A DNA stretch of 64,000 nucleotides from Pedobacter nototheniae (GTDB lineage Bacteria > Bacteroidota > Bacteroidia > Sphingobacteriales > Sphingobacteriaceae). A model generated the notes under the pieces. That model was given only the letters and a program-made list of their open reading frames with translations, ran no database searches and had not been told where the DNA came from. A program made the translations under genes and the position numbers. Where the stretch lies: NCBI RefSeq assembly GCF_004335085.1, contig NZ_RQRS01000003.1, positions 62,001 through 126,000 on the forward strand. The letters run 5' to 3'. Shown piece after piece: positions 45,995 to 53,801 of this stretch; within the stretch, counting starts at the first letter, position 1; each line of letters begins with the position of its first letter.

Positions 45995-48103
45995 TTGGAT
46001 ATTAAAGTTGCGTTAGTTGGAAATCCCAATACAGGTAAATCTACTCTTTTTAACCGTTTAACAGGGTTAAATCAAAAAATTGGAAACTTTCCGGGAATTA
46101 CTGTAGATAAGAAAACAGGTTTTGCCAAACTTGTAGAAGGTAGAGAAGCAGAAATTATAGATTTACCTGGTACATACAGTTTGTATCCTAAAAGTAATGA
46201 TGAGAGCATTGTTTTTCAGGTTTTAGCTGATAAAAACAATAACAGCCATCCTGATGTAATCGTATTGGTTACAGATGCATCCAACCTAAAGCGTAACATG
46301 CTTTTGTATTCTCAGGTTGCAGATTTAGGTATTCCAATGATTTTAGCCTTAAACATGGTCGATTTGTCGGCAAAGCAAGGTATTGAAATTGATGCTAATA
46401 AATTGGCAACAAAATTAGGTATTCAGGTTGTTTCTATTTCAGCACGTAATAATATTGGCATTGATAAATTAAAAAGTGCCGTTGCCAATACTACAAAAAT
46501 AGCAACTCAAGTTAATGATGTAGATCTTCACTTCCTTGCCCCGGATGCAATTGAGGCTATAAAACAAAGAATAAATACCGATAATAATTACTATGCTTTA
46601 CAGGTTTTGCACCAACATGAGCATTTAACATTTTTTAGCGAACAAGATCAAATTGAAATTGAAGAAATAGAACAATCCAATAAATTTGAATCTTCAAAAG
46701 CTCAGGCGGCAGAAACCATTGCCCGATATAAACATTTAAGTACAATTCTATCAGATGTTGTAGTAGATACAGGAACAGCCCAAAAGTTCTCTTTCAGCGA
46801 TAAGCTTGATTCTATTTTAACGCATAAAATTTGGGGTTTTGGTATTTTCCTACTGATACTATTTGTAATCTTTAACGCCATATTTGCTTGGTCATCATAT
46901 CCCATGGCATGGATTGAAACCACATTTGGCTGGATTACAGAATATGGACATGAATATTTGCCTGCTGGAATGTTAACCGATCTTTTGTTGGACGGTGTGG
47001 TAGCCGGTTTAGGTGGTATTTTCGTGTTTATCCCCCAAATTGCCATATTATTTGCCTTTATTTCAATTCTGGAAGATACTGGTTATATGGCAAGGGTTAC
47101 CTTTATGATGGATAAAATCATGAGTAAGGTTGGTTTAAACGGTAAATCTGTAGTGCCTATGATTGGCGGTTTAGCTTGTGCTGTGCCATCTATTATGGCT
47201 GCCAGAAATATCGAAAACTGGAAAGACAGGATGATTACCATAATGGTTACACCTTTAATAAGCTGCTCTGCACGATTACCAGTTTATATTTTACTGATTT
47301 CGATTATTATCCCCTCAAAAAATGTACTAGGGATCATTAATATGCAAGGTTTAGCATTAATGGTTATGTACATAATTAGTTTTGTGGCAGCAGTTGTTGT
47401 GGCTTGGGTAATGAAAATTATAATTAAATCAAAAGAGAAATCATATTTCATCATGGAGCTACCAGTATATCGTATGCCAAGATGGAAAAACGTGCTCTAT
47501 ACCATGTACGAAAAATCAAAAACATTTGTTTTCGAAGCTGGTAAGGTTATTATTGCCATCTCAATTATCCTTTGGGTAATGGCATCATTCGGTCCTGGAA
47601 ACCGCTTTGAAAATATTGACAAGAAATATGAGTCTGCTTTGGCTGATACCACAAAAAATACAGATCACATTAAAACTTTGGTAGCAACAGAGAAATTAGA
47701 AAACTCTTATGTAGGTATTCTAGGGCATTTTATTGAGCCTGCAATTCGTCCATTAGGATACGATTGGAAAATAGGTATCGGCTTAATAACCTCATTTGCT
47801 GCCCGCGAAGCCTTTGTAGGTACAATGGCGACCATTTACAGTGTAGATGGTGGCGAAGAAGATAGTAGTACCATAAGAGAGCGGATGAGTGCTTCTATCA
47901 ATAGCAAAACGGGTTTGCCTGTTTATACATTTGCGACAGGTATTTCACTTATGCTTTTTTATGCCTTCGCCATGCAATGTATGAGTACCGTTGCAATTGT
48001 ATATCGTGAAACAAAAGGATGGAAATGGCCAGTTATTCAGCTTGGATATATGACGGCTATGGCTTATGTAGCAGCGCTGATTGCCTATCAGTTGCTAAAA
48101 TAA
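45995..48103 (+). CDS. feoB: Ferrous iron transporter FeoB
   Basis: 702 residues starting at TTG. The N-terminal G domain shows G1 [10 protein letters not shown]2 [12 protein letters not shown] switch, G3 DLPGTYSL and G4 NMVD, followed by the GDI helical domain. The membrane part has two Gate motifs, including [20 protein letters not shown] with its conserved cysteine and a second with [20 protein letters not shown]. It imports Fe2+ across the inner membrane with nucleotide hydrolysis. No feoC is seen. It ends about 180 bases before the oppositely oriented lrp gene. Confidence 0.97.
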   Translation: MDIKVALVGNPNTGKSTLFNRLTGLNQKIGNFPGITVDKKTGFAKLVEGREAEIIDLPGTYSLYPKSNDESIVFQVLADKNNNSHPDVIVLVTDASNLKRNMLLYSQVADLGIPMILALNMVDLSAKQGIEIDANKLATKLGIQVVSISARNNIGIDKLKSAVANTTKIATQVNDVDLHFLAPDAIEAIKQRINTDNNYYALQVLHQHEHLTFFSEQDQIEIEEIEQSNKFESSKAQAAETIARYKHLSTILSDVVVDTGTAQKFSFSDKLDSILTHKIWGFGIFLLILFVIFNAIFAWSSYPMAWIETTFGWITEYGHEYLPAGMLTDLLLDGVVAGLGGIFVFIPQIAILFAFISILEDTGYMARVTFMMDKIMSKVGLNGKSVVPMIGGLACAVPSIMAARNIENWKDRMITIMVTPLISCSARLPVYILLISIIIPSKNVLGIINMQGLALMVMYIISFVAAVVVAWVMKIIIKSKEKSYFIMELPVYRMPRWKNVLYTMYEKSKTFVFEAGKVIIAISIILWVMASFGPGNRFENIDKKYESALADTTKNTDHIKTLVATEKLENSYVGILGHFIEPAIRPLGYDWKIGIGLITSFAAREAFVGTMATIYSVDGGEEDSSTIRERMSASINSKTGLPVYTFATGISLMLFYAFAMQCMSTVAIVYRETKGWKWPVIQLGYMTAMAYVAALIAYQLLK

Positions 48104-48199
48104 TCCATCAAAATAATTGCAAATTACATTTAACGCAGATACTTAATAAGAGAGTATAATACTCCAATTATTAATGTTTGTTACTATTTCATACTATAT

Positions 48200-48219
48200 C
48201 CCCGATTAAAAAATCGGGG
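48200..48219. repeat. Perfect GC-rich hairpin between feoB and the Lrp gene
   Basis: CCCCGATT pairs with AATCGGGG around AAAA. There is no T tract in either direction at the right place. It may be a bidirectional transcription end for the two converging genes or a small dispersed palindrome. Confidence 0.5.
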
Positions 48220-48281
48220 AATGCCATTTCAATTAGGTTTAAAAGCTAGAATGTTATCTGCAGGGCATCAACCTTTAGTAA

Positions 48282-48758
48282 TTAACCCAGTTCTATTTGC
48301 CTTTTAATACTTTCTTCTAGTGAAATTAAGGTTTCAGTACGCTGAATGCCATTAACAGCTTGTATTTCCTCATTTAGTACATGGCGTAAATGGTTTGTAT
48401 CTCTACAAATAATTTTAGCAAACATACTATATGCTCCAGTGGTGTAATGTAATTCTACTACTTCTTTAATTTTACTTAATTGAGCAACCGCATCTTTATA
48501 TTGAATTCCTTTTTCTAAATAAATGCCCAAAAAGGCACAAATATCATAACCAGCCTTTTGTGGATCAATTATTAAATGCGAACCTTTTATAATGCCCATT
48601 TCTTGCAATTTTTTCATTCTTACGTGAATTGTACCACCCGAAACAATCAAATCTTTTGCTATTTCTGTATAAGGTTTAGTGGCATCCTGCATTAATTGTT
48701 TCAATATGTCAATGTCTAGGTTGTCAATTTCTAAATTGGAATTGTCTTTTTTAAGCAT
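48282..48758 (-). CDS. Lrp/AsnC family transcriptional regulator
   Basis: 158 residues: an N-terminal HTH (LDIDILKQLMQDATKPYTEI, then AKDLIVSGGTIHVRMKKLQEMGII) and a C-terminal RAM ligand-binding domain (AFLGIYLEKGIQYKDAVAQL..., VVELHYTTGAYSMFAKI). Family members sense amino acids and are often autoregulated. A perfect promoter and an overlapping inverted repeat lie just upstream. The divergent neighbour is the tRNA-like RNA unit, whose promoter starts within 75 bases, so it may be a target. Confidence 0.94.
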   Translation of the reverse strand: MLKKDNSNLEIDNLDIDILKQLMQDATKPYTEIAKDLIVSGGTIHVRMKKLQEMGIIKGSHLIIDPQKAGYDICAFLGIYLEKGIQYKDAVAQLSKIKEVVELHYTTGAYSMFAKIICRDTNHLRHVLNEEIQAVNGIQRTETLISLEESIKRQIELG

Positions 48759-48762
48759 ATTT

Positions 48763-48781
48763 TTTGATTTTGATAATCAAA
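48763..48781. promoter_or_regulatory. Inverted repeat overlapping the lrp promoter (candidate autoregulatory operator)
   Basis: TTTGATT and AATCAAA form a perfect 7-bp inverted repeat around TTGAT. It touches the -7 element and lies 5 bases from the start codon, where a bound dimer would block transcription. AT-rich palindromes of this size suit Lrp proteins. Confidence 0.5.
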
Positions 48782-48808
48782 TTTAAAATAATTTATTAAT
48801 ATTACAAA
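48778..48808 (-). promoter_or_regulatory. Promoter of the Lrp regulator gene
   Basis: On the minus strand TTTG, a 19-base spacer and TAAATTTG match the Bacteroidota sigma-A consensus exactly. The start codon is about 20 bases from the -7 element. Confidence 0.75.
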
Positions 48809-48831
48809 AATAAAATTAAATGTTTAAAATA

Positions 48832-48863
48832 TTTGTAAGATAATGCTTGTTCCTTTACATTTG
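48832..48863 (+). promoter_or_regulatory. Promoter of the tRNA-like RNA unit
   Basis: TTTG at 48832-48835, a 20-base spacer, then TACATTTG at 48856-48863: full agreement with TTTG-N19/20-TAnnTTTG. Transcription should begin near 48868-48870, giving a leader of about 43 bases before the first tRNA-like RNA. The next plus-strand protein gene begins more than 500 bases downstream and beyond a terminator. Confidence 0.75.
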
Positions 48864-48911
48864 TATTAAGCAAATAACAAAAAGGAACGTTCTTTTAAAT
48901 GCTGAACATAC

Positions 48912-49019
48912 TGTAGGGTGGTGAAACAGGCAGACACACCTCCTTGTCTCGGTGGCGGAGAATATGGGAAACCAGTAATGGCTAACCACTCCTTGAAGGT
49001 TCGATTCCTTCCCCTACAG
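48912..49019 (+). ncRNA. tRNA-like RNA 1 with anti-Shine-Dalgarno loop and enlarged variable arm
   Basis: 108 bases fold as a class II tRNA. Acceptor TGTAGGG/CCCTACA; D arm GTG-AAACAGGCAGA-CAC as in tRNA-Leu; canonical T arm GAAGG-TTCGATT-CCTTC; discriminator G; no CCA. The anticodon arm is abnormal. Read canonically (CCTCC/GGTGG) it has a U-U mismatch, anticodon GTC and a pyrimidine at 37. Read as CACC/GGTG (48937-48940/48951-48954) it is perfect with the ten-base loop TCCTTGTCTC. CCTCCTT (48939-48945) equals the 16S anti-SD core, and the longer ACACCTCCTT matches the usual 16S tail. The variable arm (base stem GGAG/CTCC) contains two mini-hairpins, TGG-GAAA-CCA and TGG-CTAA-CCA. It is unlikely to decode; a regulatory role is inferred. 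Confidence 0.85.
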
Positions 49020-49030
49020 CTGTTTAATTT

Positions 49031-49072
49031 GCAGTTTCAAGTATACAGTAGTAACTGAAAATTGGAAACTGC
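49031..49072 (+). repeat. Nested hairpin between the two tRNA-like RNAs
   Basis: GCAGTTTC (49031-49038) pairs perfectly with GAAACTGC (49065-49072). Inside, CAGT-AGTA-ACTG (49046-49057) forms a second hairpin. It could guide processing between the two RNAs or end part of the transcripts. The AACTGAAAATTGGAAACTG flavour resembles a dispersed intergenic repeat of this phylum. Confidence 0.6.
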
Positions 49073-49091
49073 TTATTAACACTAATTGAAA

Positions 49092-49235
49092 TGTTGGGTG
49101 GTGAAATTGGCAGACACGCCTCCTTGTCTCGGTGGTGGGGAATAATGGGACAAACGCAGTTTATTGGGTTGACCACAATTAATTTTTTGAACTGTAGCTA
49201 ACTACCCCTTGAAGGTTCGACTCCTTCCCCAACAG
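49092..49235 (+). ncRNA. tRNA-like RNA 2 with anti-Shine-Dalgarno loop and very long variable arm
   Basis: 144 bases with the same plan as the first copy. Acceptor TGTTGGG/CCCAACA; D arm GTG-AAATTGGCAGA-CAC; T arm GAAGG-TTCGACT-CCTTC; discriminator G. The anticodon region carries the identical loop TCCTTGTCTC (49121-49130) closed by CGCC/GGTG with one G-U pair, and CCTCCTT at 49119-49125. The variable arm has base stem GGGG/CCCC and about 64 bases inside, with AAAC-GCA-GTTT and TAG-CTAA-CTA hairpins. Against copy 1 there are compensatory changes in the acceptor stem (A-T to T-A), variable base stem (A-T to G-C) and the CTAA mini-hairpin (G-C to A-T), direct evidence of conserved pairing. Standard tRNA tools may call it a doubtful Asp or Leu tRNA. 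Confidence 0.85.
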
Positions 49236-49265
49236 CATTTTTTATGAATAATAAGTTAGTTAATC

Positions 49266-49296
49266 GAGCAATCTGGATGGGTTGCTCTTTTTATTT
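49266..49296 (+). terminator. Intrinsic terminator of the tRNA-like RNA unit
   Basis: GAGCAATC pairs with GGTTGCTC (one U-G) around TGGATG and is followed by TTTTTATTT. It lies 31 bases after the second RNA and closes a transcript of about 425 bases that holds no protein gene. Confidence 0.8.
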
Positions 49297-49408
49297 CCGT
49301 CATTTATTCTGTAAAAACTATTTAACTTTTCTTAGCAATGCAATTAGGCACTGCAAATAAATCATTATATTTCCCTCCAAATCCATTAAAATTCTGGATC
49401 AGTAGTAA

Positions 49409-50431
49409 ATGAAAGAGAAAATTCTAATTAAAGATATAGCAAGTCAGTTAAATGTTTCTATCACCACGGTATCTTTTGTGATTAATGGAAAAGCGAAGGA
49501 AAAGAACATTAGTGATGCCTTGGCAAAAAGAGTTATGGATTTGGTGGAGAAACTCGATTATCAGCCAAATGCGCTTGCAAAGAGTTTAAGAACTGGTAAA
49601 ACAAAGATTTTAGGTTTCTTAGTAGATGATATTTCTGAGCCCTTTTTCTCCGGAATTGCACGTTTTATTGATGAAAAGGCTTCGGAAATGGGCTATAAAA
49701 TTCTATTTAGCAGCACCAGAAACGATAAAAAAAAGGCTATTGAATTACTTCAAATTTTTAAAGACAGGCATGTTGATGGTTATATTATAGCATTGCCAGA
49801 AGGATTAGAAGAGGAGATTAGTAAACTAATTCAATCCAATCACCCTGTTGTATTATTTGATCGCTACGTACCCGAATTAAAAAGCGATTATGTGGTAATT
49901 GATAATCAAGGGAGCACTTACGAAGCTACTCAGCATTTGATATTTAACGGCTATAAAAATATTGGCTTTATTACCATTGATACTGAACAACAGCAAATGA
50001 TTGATCGCCTGGCAGGCTACGAACAGGCAATTAATGAGAATAAATTAACTCTACATACTAAAAAGTTAAATTATGTAGATTCTGCTGATTCAATTAAGCA
50101 AATGACACAGTTTTTTAATACTGAAGAAGGGTTGGACGCCGTTATTTTTGCCGCTAACTACATTTGCATGGATGGGTTGAGAACCTTTAAACAAATGGAA
50201 ATTAATATTCTGGAAGATCTTGCAGTTGTATCTTTTGATGATTTTGAATTACTTGAATTTTGCAATCCACCGGTTACGGCAATAGCTCAGCCTGTAAAGG
50301 CCATTGCAGAAAGGATTATGAAAACGTTATTGTCAAAACTCAATGCAGAAAAACGGAGCACTGATTATATGGAATCTGTTTTGCCAGCTATCCTGAATAT
50401 TAGAGGATCTAGTGCCAGAAAAATAAATTAA
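49409..50431 (+). CDS. LacI family transcriptional regulator
   Basis: 340 residues. The N-terminal LacI HTH and hinge are clear (ILIKDIASQLNVSITTVSFV, then INGKAKEKNISDALAKRV, YQPNALAKSLRTGKT), followed by a periplasmic-binding-protein-like domain that binds a sugar or similar effector (ILGFLVDDISEPFFSGIARF, VVLFDRYVPELKSDYVVIDN). No sugar transport or catabolic genes adjoin it, so its regulon is elsewhere or unknown. It is closed by a bidirectional terminator shared with frr. Confidence 0.94.
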   Translation: MKEKILIKDIASQLNVSITTVSFVINGKAKEKNISDALAKRVMDLVEKLDYQPNALAKSLRTGKTKILGFLVDDISEPFFSGIARFIDEKASEMGYKILFSSTRNDKKKAIELLQIFKDRHVDGYIIALPEGLEEEISKLIQSNHPVVLFDRYVPELKSDYVVIDNQGSTYEATQHLIFNGYKNIGFITIDTEQQQMIDRLAGYEQAINENKLTLHTKKLNYVDSADSIKQMTQFFNTEEGLDAVIFAANYICMDGLRTFKQMEINILEDLAVVSFDDFELLEFCNPPVTAIAQPVKAIAERIMKTLLSKLNAEKRSTDYMESVLPAILNIRGSSARKIN

Positions 50432-50443
50432 TATAAAATAAAA

Positions 50444-50471
50444 AAAGGGATCAAATTAATCTGATCCCTTT
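50444..50471. terminator. Bidirectional terminator between the LacI gene and frr
   Basis: AAAGGGATCA and TGATCCCTTT form a perfect 10-bp stem around AATTAATC. It has A residues on the left and T residues on the right, so it can end transcription from both converging genes. Confidence 0.8.
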
Positions 50472-50495
50472 CAAAATATTTAGTTTTCTGTTGAT

Positions 50496-51059
50496 TTAAA
50501 CAGTCATAACATCTTTTTCTTTCGCTTCTGCGTGCTTATCAACCTTAATAATGTAGGCATCAGTTAATTTTTGTACTTCAGCTTCTCCTGTCTTAATTTC
50601 ATCATCAGAAACGCTTTCGCCTTTTAACTTTTTAATCTTTTCGTTGGCATCTTTACGGATATTACGAACAGTAATTCGGCCGCGTTCTGCTTCTTCCTTA
50701 ACTTTTTTAACTAAATCTTTACGACGTTCTTCTGTTAAAGGAGGTACAACCAAACGGATTACAATACCATCATTTTGAGGATTGATTCCAATATTAGCCT
50801 CTTGTATTGCTCTTTCAATAGGCACTAAAAGAGATTTTTCCCAAGGTTGGATAATTAATGTTCTAGCATCAGGCGTGTTAATACTTGCCACTTGAGAAAG
50901 GGCAGTAGATGCACCGTAATAATCTACAAAAATGCCATCAAGCATTCCTGCAGAAGCTTTTCCAGCTCTAATTTTAGTTAATTCAGATTCACAATGATCA
51001 ATAGCTTTATCCATTGAAGATTGAGCATCCAGTAATTGTAACTTTATGAGGTCATTCAT
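50496..51059 (-). CDS. frr: Ribosome recycling factor
   Basis: 187 residues, standard length. The RRF pattern is clear: the N-terminal helix (SSMDKAIDHCESELTKIRAG), INTPDARTLIIQPWEKSLL in domain II, GIVIRLVVPPLTEERRKDLV and RNIRKDANEKIKKLKGE. With EF-G it splits post-termination ribosomes. It is downstream of pyrH on the same strand, the normal neighbour. Confidence 0.97.
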   Translation of the reverse strand: MNDLIKLQLLDAQSSMDKAIDHCESELTKIRAGKASAGMLDGIFVDYYGASTALSQVASINTPDARTLIIQPWEKSLLVPIERAIQEANIGINPQNDGIVIRLVVPPLTEERRKDLVKKVKEEAERGRITVRNIRKDANEKIKKLKGESVSDDEIKTGEAEVQKLTDAYIIKVDKHAEAKEKDVMTV

Positions 51060-51166
51060 AATTGCGTGTATTTCTACAAAAATATAAATATTATTTATCT
51101 ATTTCGATAGGTGTATAGGCTTGTAAACAGGTTTATGATAAAATAGAAAAATGATCGTTTTTAAAT

Positions 51167-51871
51167 TTATCTTACTAAAGTTCCGATAGGTTCTCCGTTG
51201 GCAATTTTCATGAAATTACCATGTTTATTCATGTCGAATACAATTATTGGAACCTGATTTTCTTCACAAAGAGTAAAAGCGGTCATATCCATTACATTTA
51301 AACCTTTAGCATAAACTTCTTTAAAAGAAATTTGCTCGTATTTAGTTGCATTTGGGTCTTTTTCAGGGTCAGCAGTATAAATACCATCAACACGTGTGCC
51401 TTTTAAAACTGCATCAGCTTTAATTTCAATTGCACGTAATGCTGCGGCAGAATCTGTTGTAAAATATGGATTACCAGTACCTGCACCAAAAATAACAATA
51501 CGACCTTTTTCTAAGTGACGAACAGCTCTTCTACGTATAAATGGCTCACAAATTTGCTCCATTTTAATAGCAGTTAGTAATCTTGTTTTTAAACCTACTT
51601 TCTCCAAAGCATCTTGTAAAGCCATTGAATTGATTACGGTAGCAAGCATTCCCATGTAATCTGCCTGTGCTCTGTCCATTCCACTTTTTTCAGCACTTAA
51701 ACCTCTGAAAATATTTCCACCGCCAATTACGATTGCGATTTCAAGGCCTTTGTCGTGTACGGCTTTTATGTCTTCAGCATATTGCTTAACACGCTCATTA
51801 TCAATCCCATATTGTTTCTCGCCCATTAGCGACTCGCCGCTAAGTTTTAGTAGAATGCGTTTGTACTTCAT
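51167..51871 (-). CDS. pyrH: Uridylate kinase
   Basis: 234 residues of the amino-acid-kinase fold. Motifs are [16 protein letters not shown] at the N-terminus, [11 protein letters not shown], the [15 protein letters not shown] signature of bacterial UMP kinases, and [16 protein letters not shown]. It phosphorylates UMP to UDP and is usually controlled by GTP and UTP. A -7-like TATTTTTG (minus strand, 51877-51884) lies so near the ATG that the mRNA leader would be only a few bases. Confidence 0.97.
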   Translation of the reverse strand: MKYKRILLKLSGESLMGEKQYGIDNERVKQYAEDIKAVHDKGLEIAIVIGGGNIFRGLSAEKSGMDRAQADYMGMLATVINSMALQDALEKVGLKTRLLTAIKMEQICEPFIRRRAVRHLEKGRIVIFGAGTGNPYFTTDSAAALRAIEIKADAVLKGTRVDGIYTADPEKDPNATKYEQISFKEVYAKGLNVMDMTAFTLCEENQVPIIVFDMNKHGNFMKIANGEPIGTLVR

Positions 51872-51964
51872 GACCTCAAAAATATTAACAATTTTTTACT
51901 TACAGGCTATGGTTTTTAACAATTGATGTAAATATTTAATTAGGTTAATTTTGAACAATAAAAA

Positions 51965-52002
51965 GGGGTTTAGCATAAACAATTTTATTTATGCTAAACC
52001 CC
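51965..52002 (-). terminator. Terminator after the GATase-like lipoprotein gene
   Basis: A perfect 15-bp stem (GGGGTTTAGCATAAA with TTTATGCTAAACCCC) around eight bases is followed on the minus strand by TTTTTATT. It lies 13 bases after the stop and separates the accessory block from pyrH. Confidence 0.9.
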
Positions 52003-52014
52003 ACATTAAATTGT

Positions 52015-53640
52015 TTATTGAGCTTTAGCAAGCCATAATGATGCATTTAAATGCAAGGCTGGATGAGAAGTATACCCGGATGGGACATCGCCAGACCAGC
52101 CATTAAATAAATTATCATTGGTATCCCCAGTTCCATCATCGGATGCCGAACTATCTCCAACAAATGCTACTCTACCACTACCATAAGTCGAAATTAATGC
52201 CATAACACCATTATTGCCACCTAATGTGCTACTCATTTTCCAAAATAATCCTTGAACAGCAGCATTTTGCAGTGGAAATAAGGTTGCGGTTGTGCCATTA
52301 TAGAAGGCTAACTTTGAAGCATTTCCAGCAGCTCCATTTAAAACTATATTGGCACTAGTATTTGTTCCAGTATAAACGTTGGTACTTGGCTTTTCGCTGA
52401 TGTCAACATAATCCACATTAAAACCGAAAGGTTTATTATTGTTAATGCCGTTATTGCTCATTAAATCATTCCAAACTCTTGGGGAATCGTAACCATCTCC
52501 ATCTCTATCTGAAGGATTATATCCATTGGCATCTGCTCCAGCAGTACTTGCAGCAGTATGATCGGCTACCATCATTAAGCCACCACCATTAGCCACAAAA
52601 TTCATAATAGCAGCTTTTTCTGAGGTAGTGAATAGTTTATTTGGTTCGATAACAACATAAACGTCGTAATTTTTTAAATCCTGTGGATTAGATGTATCGC
52701 CATAAGTGATGGCGGTACCAACAGGTAATGTTTCTACTAATTCGCCGCGTTTTACCAGTTCTACTGCCCAGGCAGACATGGCGCCTTTCCAATATGTTTC
52801 TGGAGTTGATGCAGTTATGCCTGTGTATGATGGAGTTGGAAATCTTTGTGCCGCAAGTTCAGAAGTTGTTCCACCGGTGTAGCTTGGTACCTTTTCTGTT
52901 CCATCCGCGTCTATTTGCCAATCTGCGCTACCTGCATTTTCCAGTTTTGAAGCATCAAATAGAAACTTTTTTCCAGTAATTACAGGATTTGTTCCGGGAT
53001 TAGTGCCACCATCACTATTTCCAATGGTAATATCATCAAAGTTAATCCTGTTTGAGGCACCAGAAAGTTTTCTAATTTCTAAACGAACATTTCCGGTAAG
53101 GTTTAAAGTGAATAATTGAGTTTGCATGGTTGATGTACTGGTTATATTAACGCCAGATTGTGTCCAGCTACTTCCGCTGTTGGTTGAGTACCATAAACCC
53201 CATTGGCTATCAGTATTGTTGCCATAAGTAGCGTGTTGGATACTTACTGTATTAATGCCTGTTGTGATGTCAAATTGCATGGTAATTTTTCCAGAGTTGC
53301 GAACACGGGCAGACCATGAGCCATTTTTTTTATCTGCATCAAGATTTCCAATTAACGCATCGAATAAATTCCATGATTTGCCGTTAAGTGTAACGTCATC
53401 TCCACCTGCCGAGCCTGCCGGAGAAACATCATAAGCAGTTTTTGGGCTGATTGCGCCAACTTCAAAATTTTCTACAGTTTGTACCGTTAGTGCTACATTG
53501 GTAGATGTAAGTCCTAGTGATTTTGCCTTTAGGGAAGCGCTTTGAGTAGTTTCAACTTCTTGTTTTTTACAGCTATTAAAACTTAGTAATGTTACAAATA
53601 CAGTTACCGCTGTGACCGTAAATTTTAATTGGTTTTTCAT
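52015..53640 (-). CDS. Lipoprotein with jelly-roll and class I glutamine-amidotransferase-like domains
   Basis: 541 residues. Lipoprotein signal with lipidated C24 (LLSFNSCKKQE). Residues about 50-205 are a beta-sandwich (GSWSARVRNSGKITMQFDIT...NRINFDDITIG) seen in many exported Bacteroidota nucleases and carbohydrate-active proteins. From about 225 to the end a GATase-like Rossmann domain is suggested (KKFLFDASK, YDVYVVIEPNKLFTTSEKAA, IMNFVANGGGLMMVADHTAA, GSGRVAFVGDSSASDDGTGD), similar to DUF4350 or ThuA-like domains; the catalytic Cys of true amidotransferases is absent. Probably a surface or periplasmic binding protein or hydrolase; the substrate is unknown. Confidence 0.75.
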   Translation of the reverse strand: MKNQLKFTVTAVTVFVTLLSFNSCKKQEVETTQSASLKAKSLGLTSTNVALTVQTVENFEVGAISPKTAYDVSPAGSAGGDDVTLNGKSWNLFDALIGNLDADKKNGSWSARVRNSGKITMQFDITTGINTVSIQHATYGNNTDSQWGLWYSTNSGSSWTQSGVNITSTSTMQTQLFTLNLTGNVRLEIRKLSGASNRINFDDITIGNSDGGTNPGTNPVITGKKFLFDASKLENAGSADWQIDADGTEKVPSYTGGTTSELAAQRFPTPSYTGITASTPETYWKGAMSAWAVELVKRGELVETLPVGTAITYGDTSNPQDLKNYDVYVVIEPNKLFTTSEKAAIMNFVANGGGLMMVADHTAASTAGADANGYNPSDRDGDGYDSPRVWNDLMSNNGINNNKPFGFNVDYVDISEKPSTNVYTGTNTSANIVLNGAAGNASKLAFYNGTTATLFPLQNAAVQGLFWKMSSTLGGNNGVMALISTYGSGRVAFVGDSSASDDGTGDTNDNLFNGWSGDVPSGYTSHPALHLNASLWLAKAQ

Positions 53641-53740
53641 AATAATTGGTAGGTTTAAAATGTTTTTCTTAAACCTACCTTAACTATGTTAAACAATTGT
53701 TGCCCTCTCATTACTTTTTAGATTAAGCTTTTTAATAAAA

Positions 53741-53775
53741 AAATAGCTAGGTTAATTGTGTTAACCTAGCTATTT
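53741..53775 (-). terminator. Terminator after the TonB-dependent receptor gene
   Basis: A perfect 15-bp stem (AAATAGCTAGGTTAA with TTAACCTAGCTATTT) around TTGTG, followed on the minus strand by a run of T. It lies 26 bases after the stop and makes the downstream lipoprotein gene a separate unit or dependent on read-through. Confidence 0.9.
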
Positions 53776-53801
53776 CTAATTGCTTATTTTGTTTTAAAAG
53801 A

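Noticed and set aside
49141..49204. Group I intron in the enlarged variable arm of the second RNA
   Set aside because: The insert is only about 64 bases and lacks the P3-P7 core; introns in bacterial tRNAs sit in the anticodon loop and are above 200 bases.
48912..49235. Calling the two RNAs ordinary tRNA-Asp (anticodon GTC) or tRNA-Leu genes
   Set aside because: The canonical anticodon stem has a central U-U mismatch, position 37 is a pyrimidine, Asp tRNAs have short variable arms, and the discriminator is not that of Leu.
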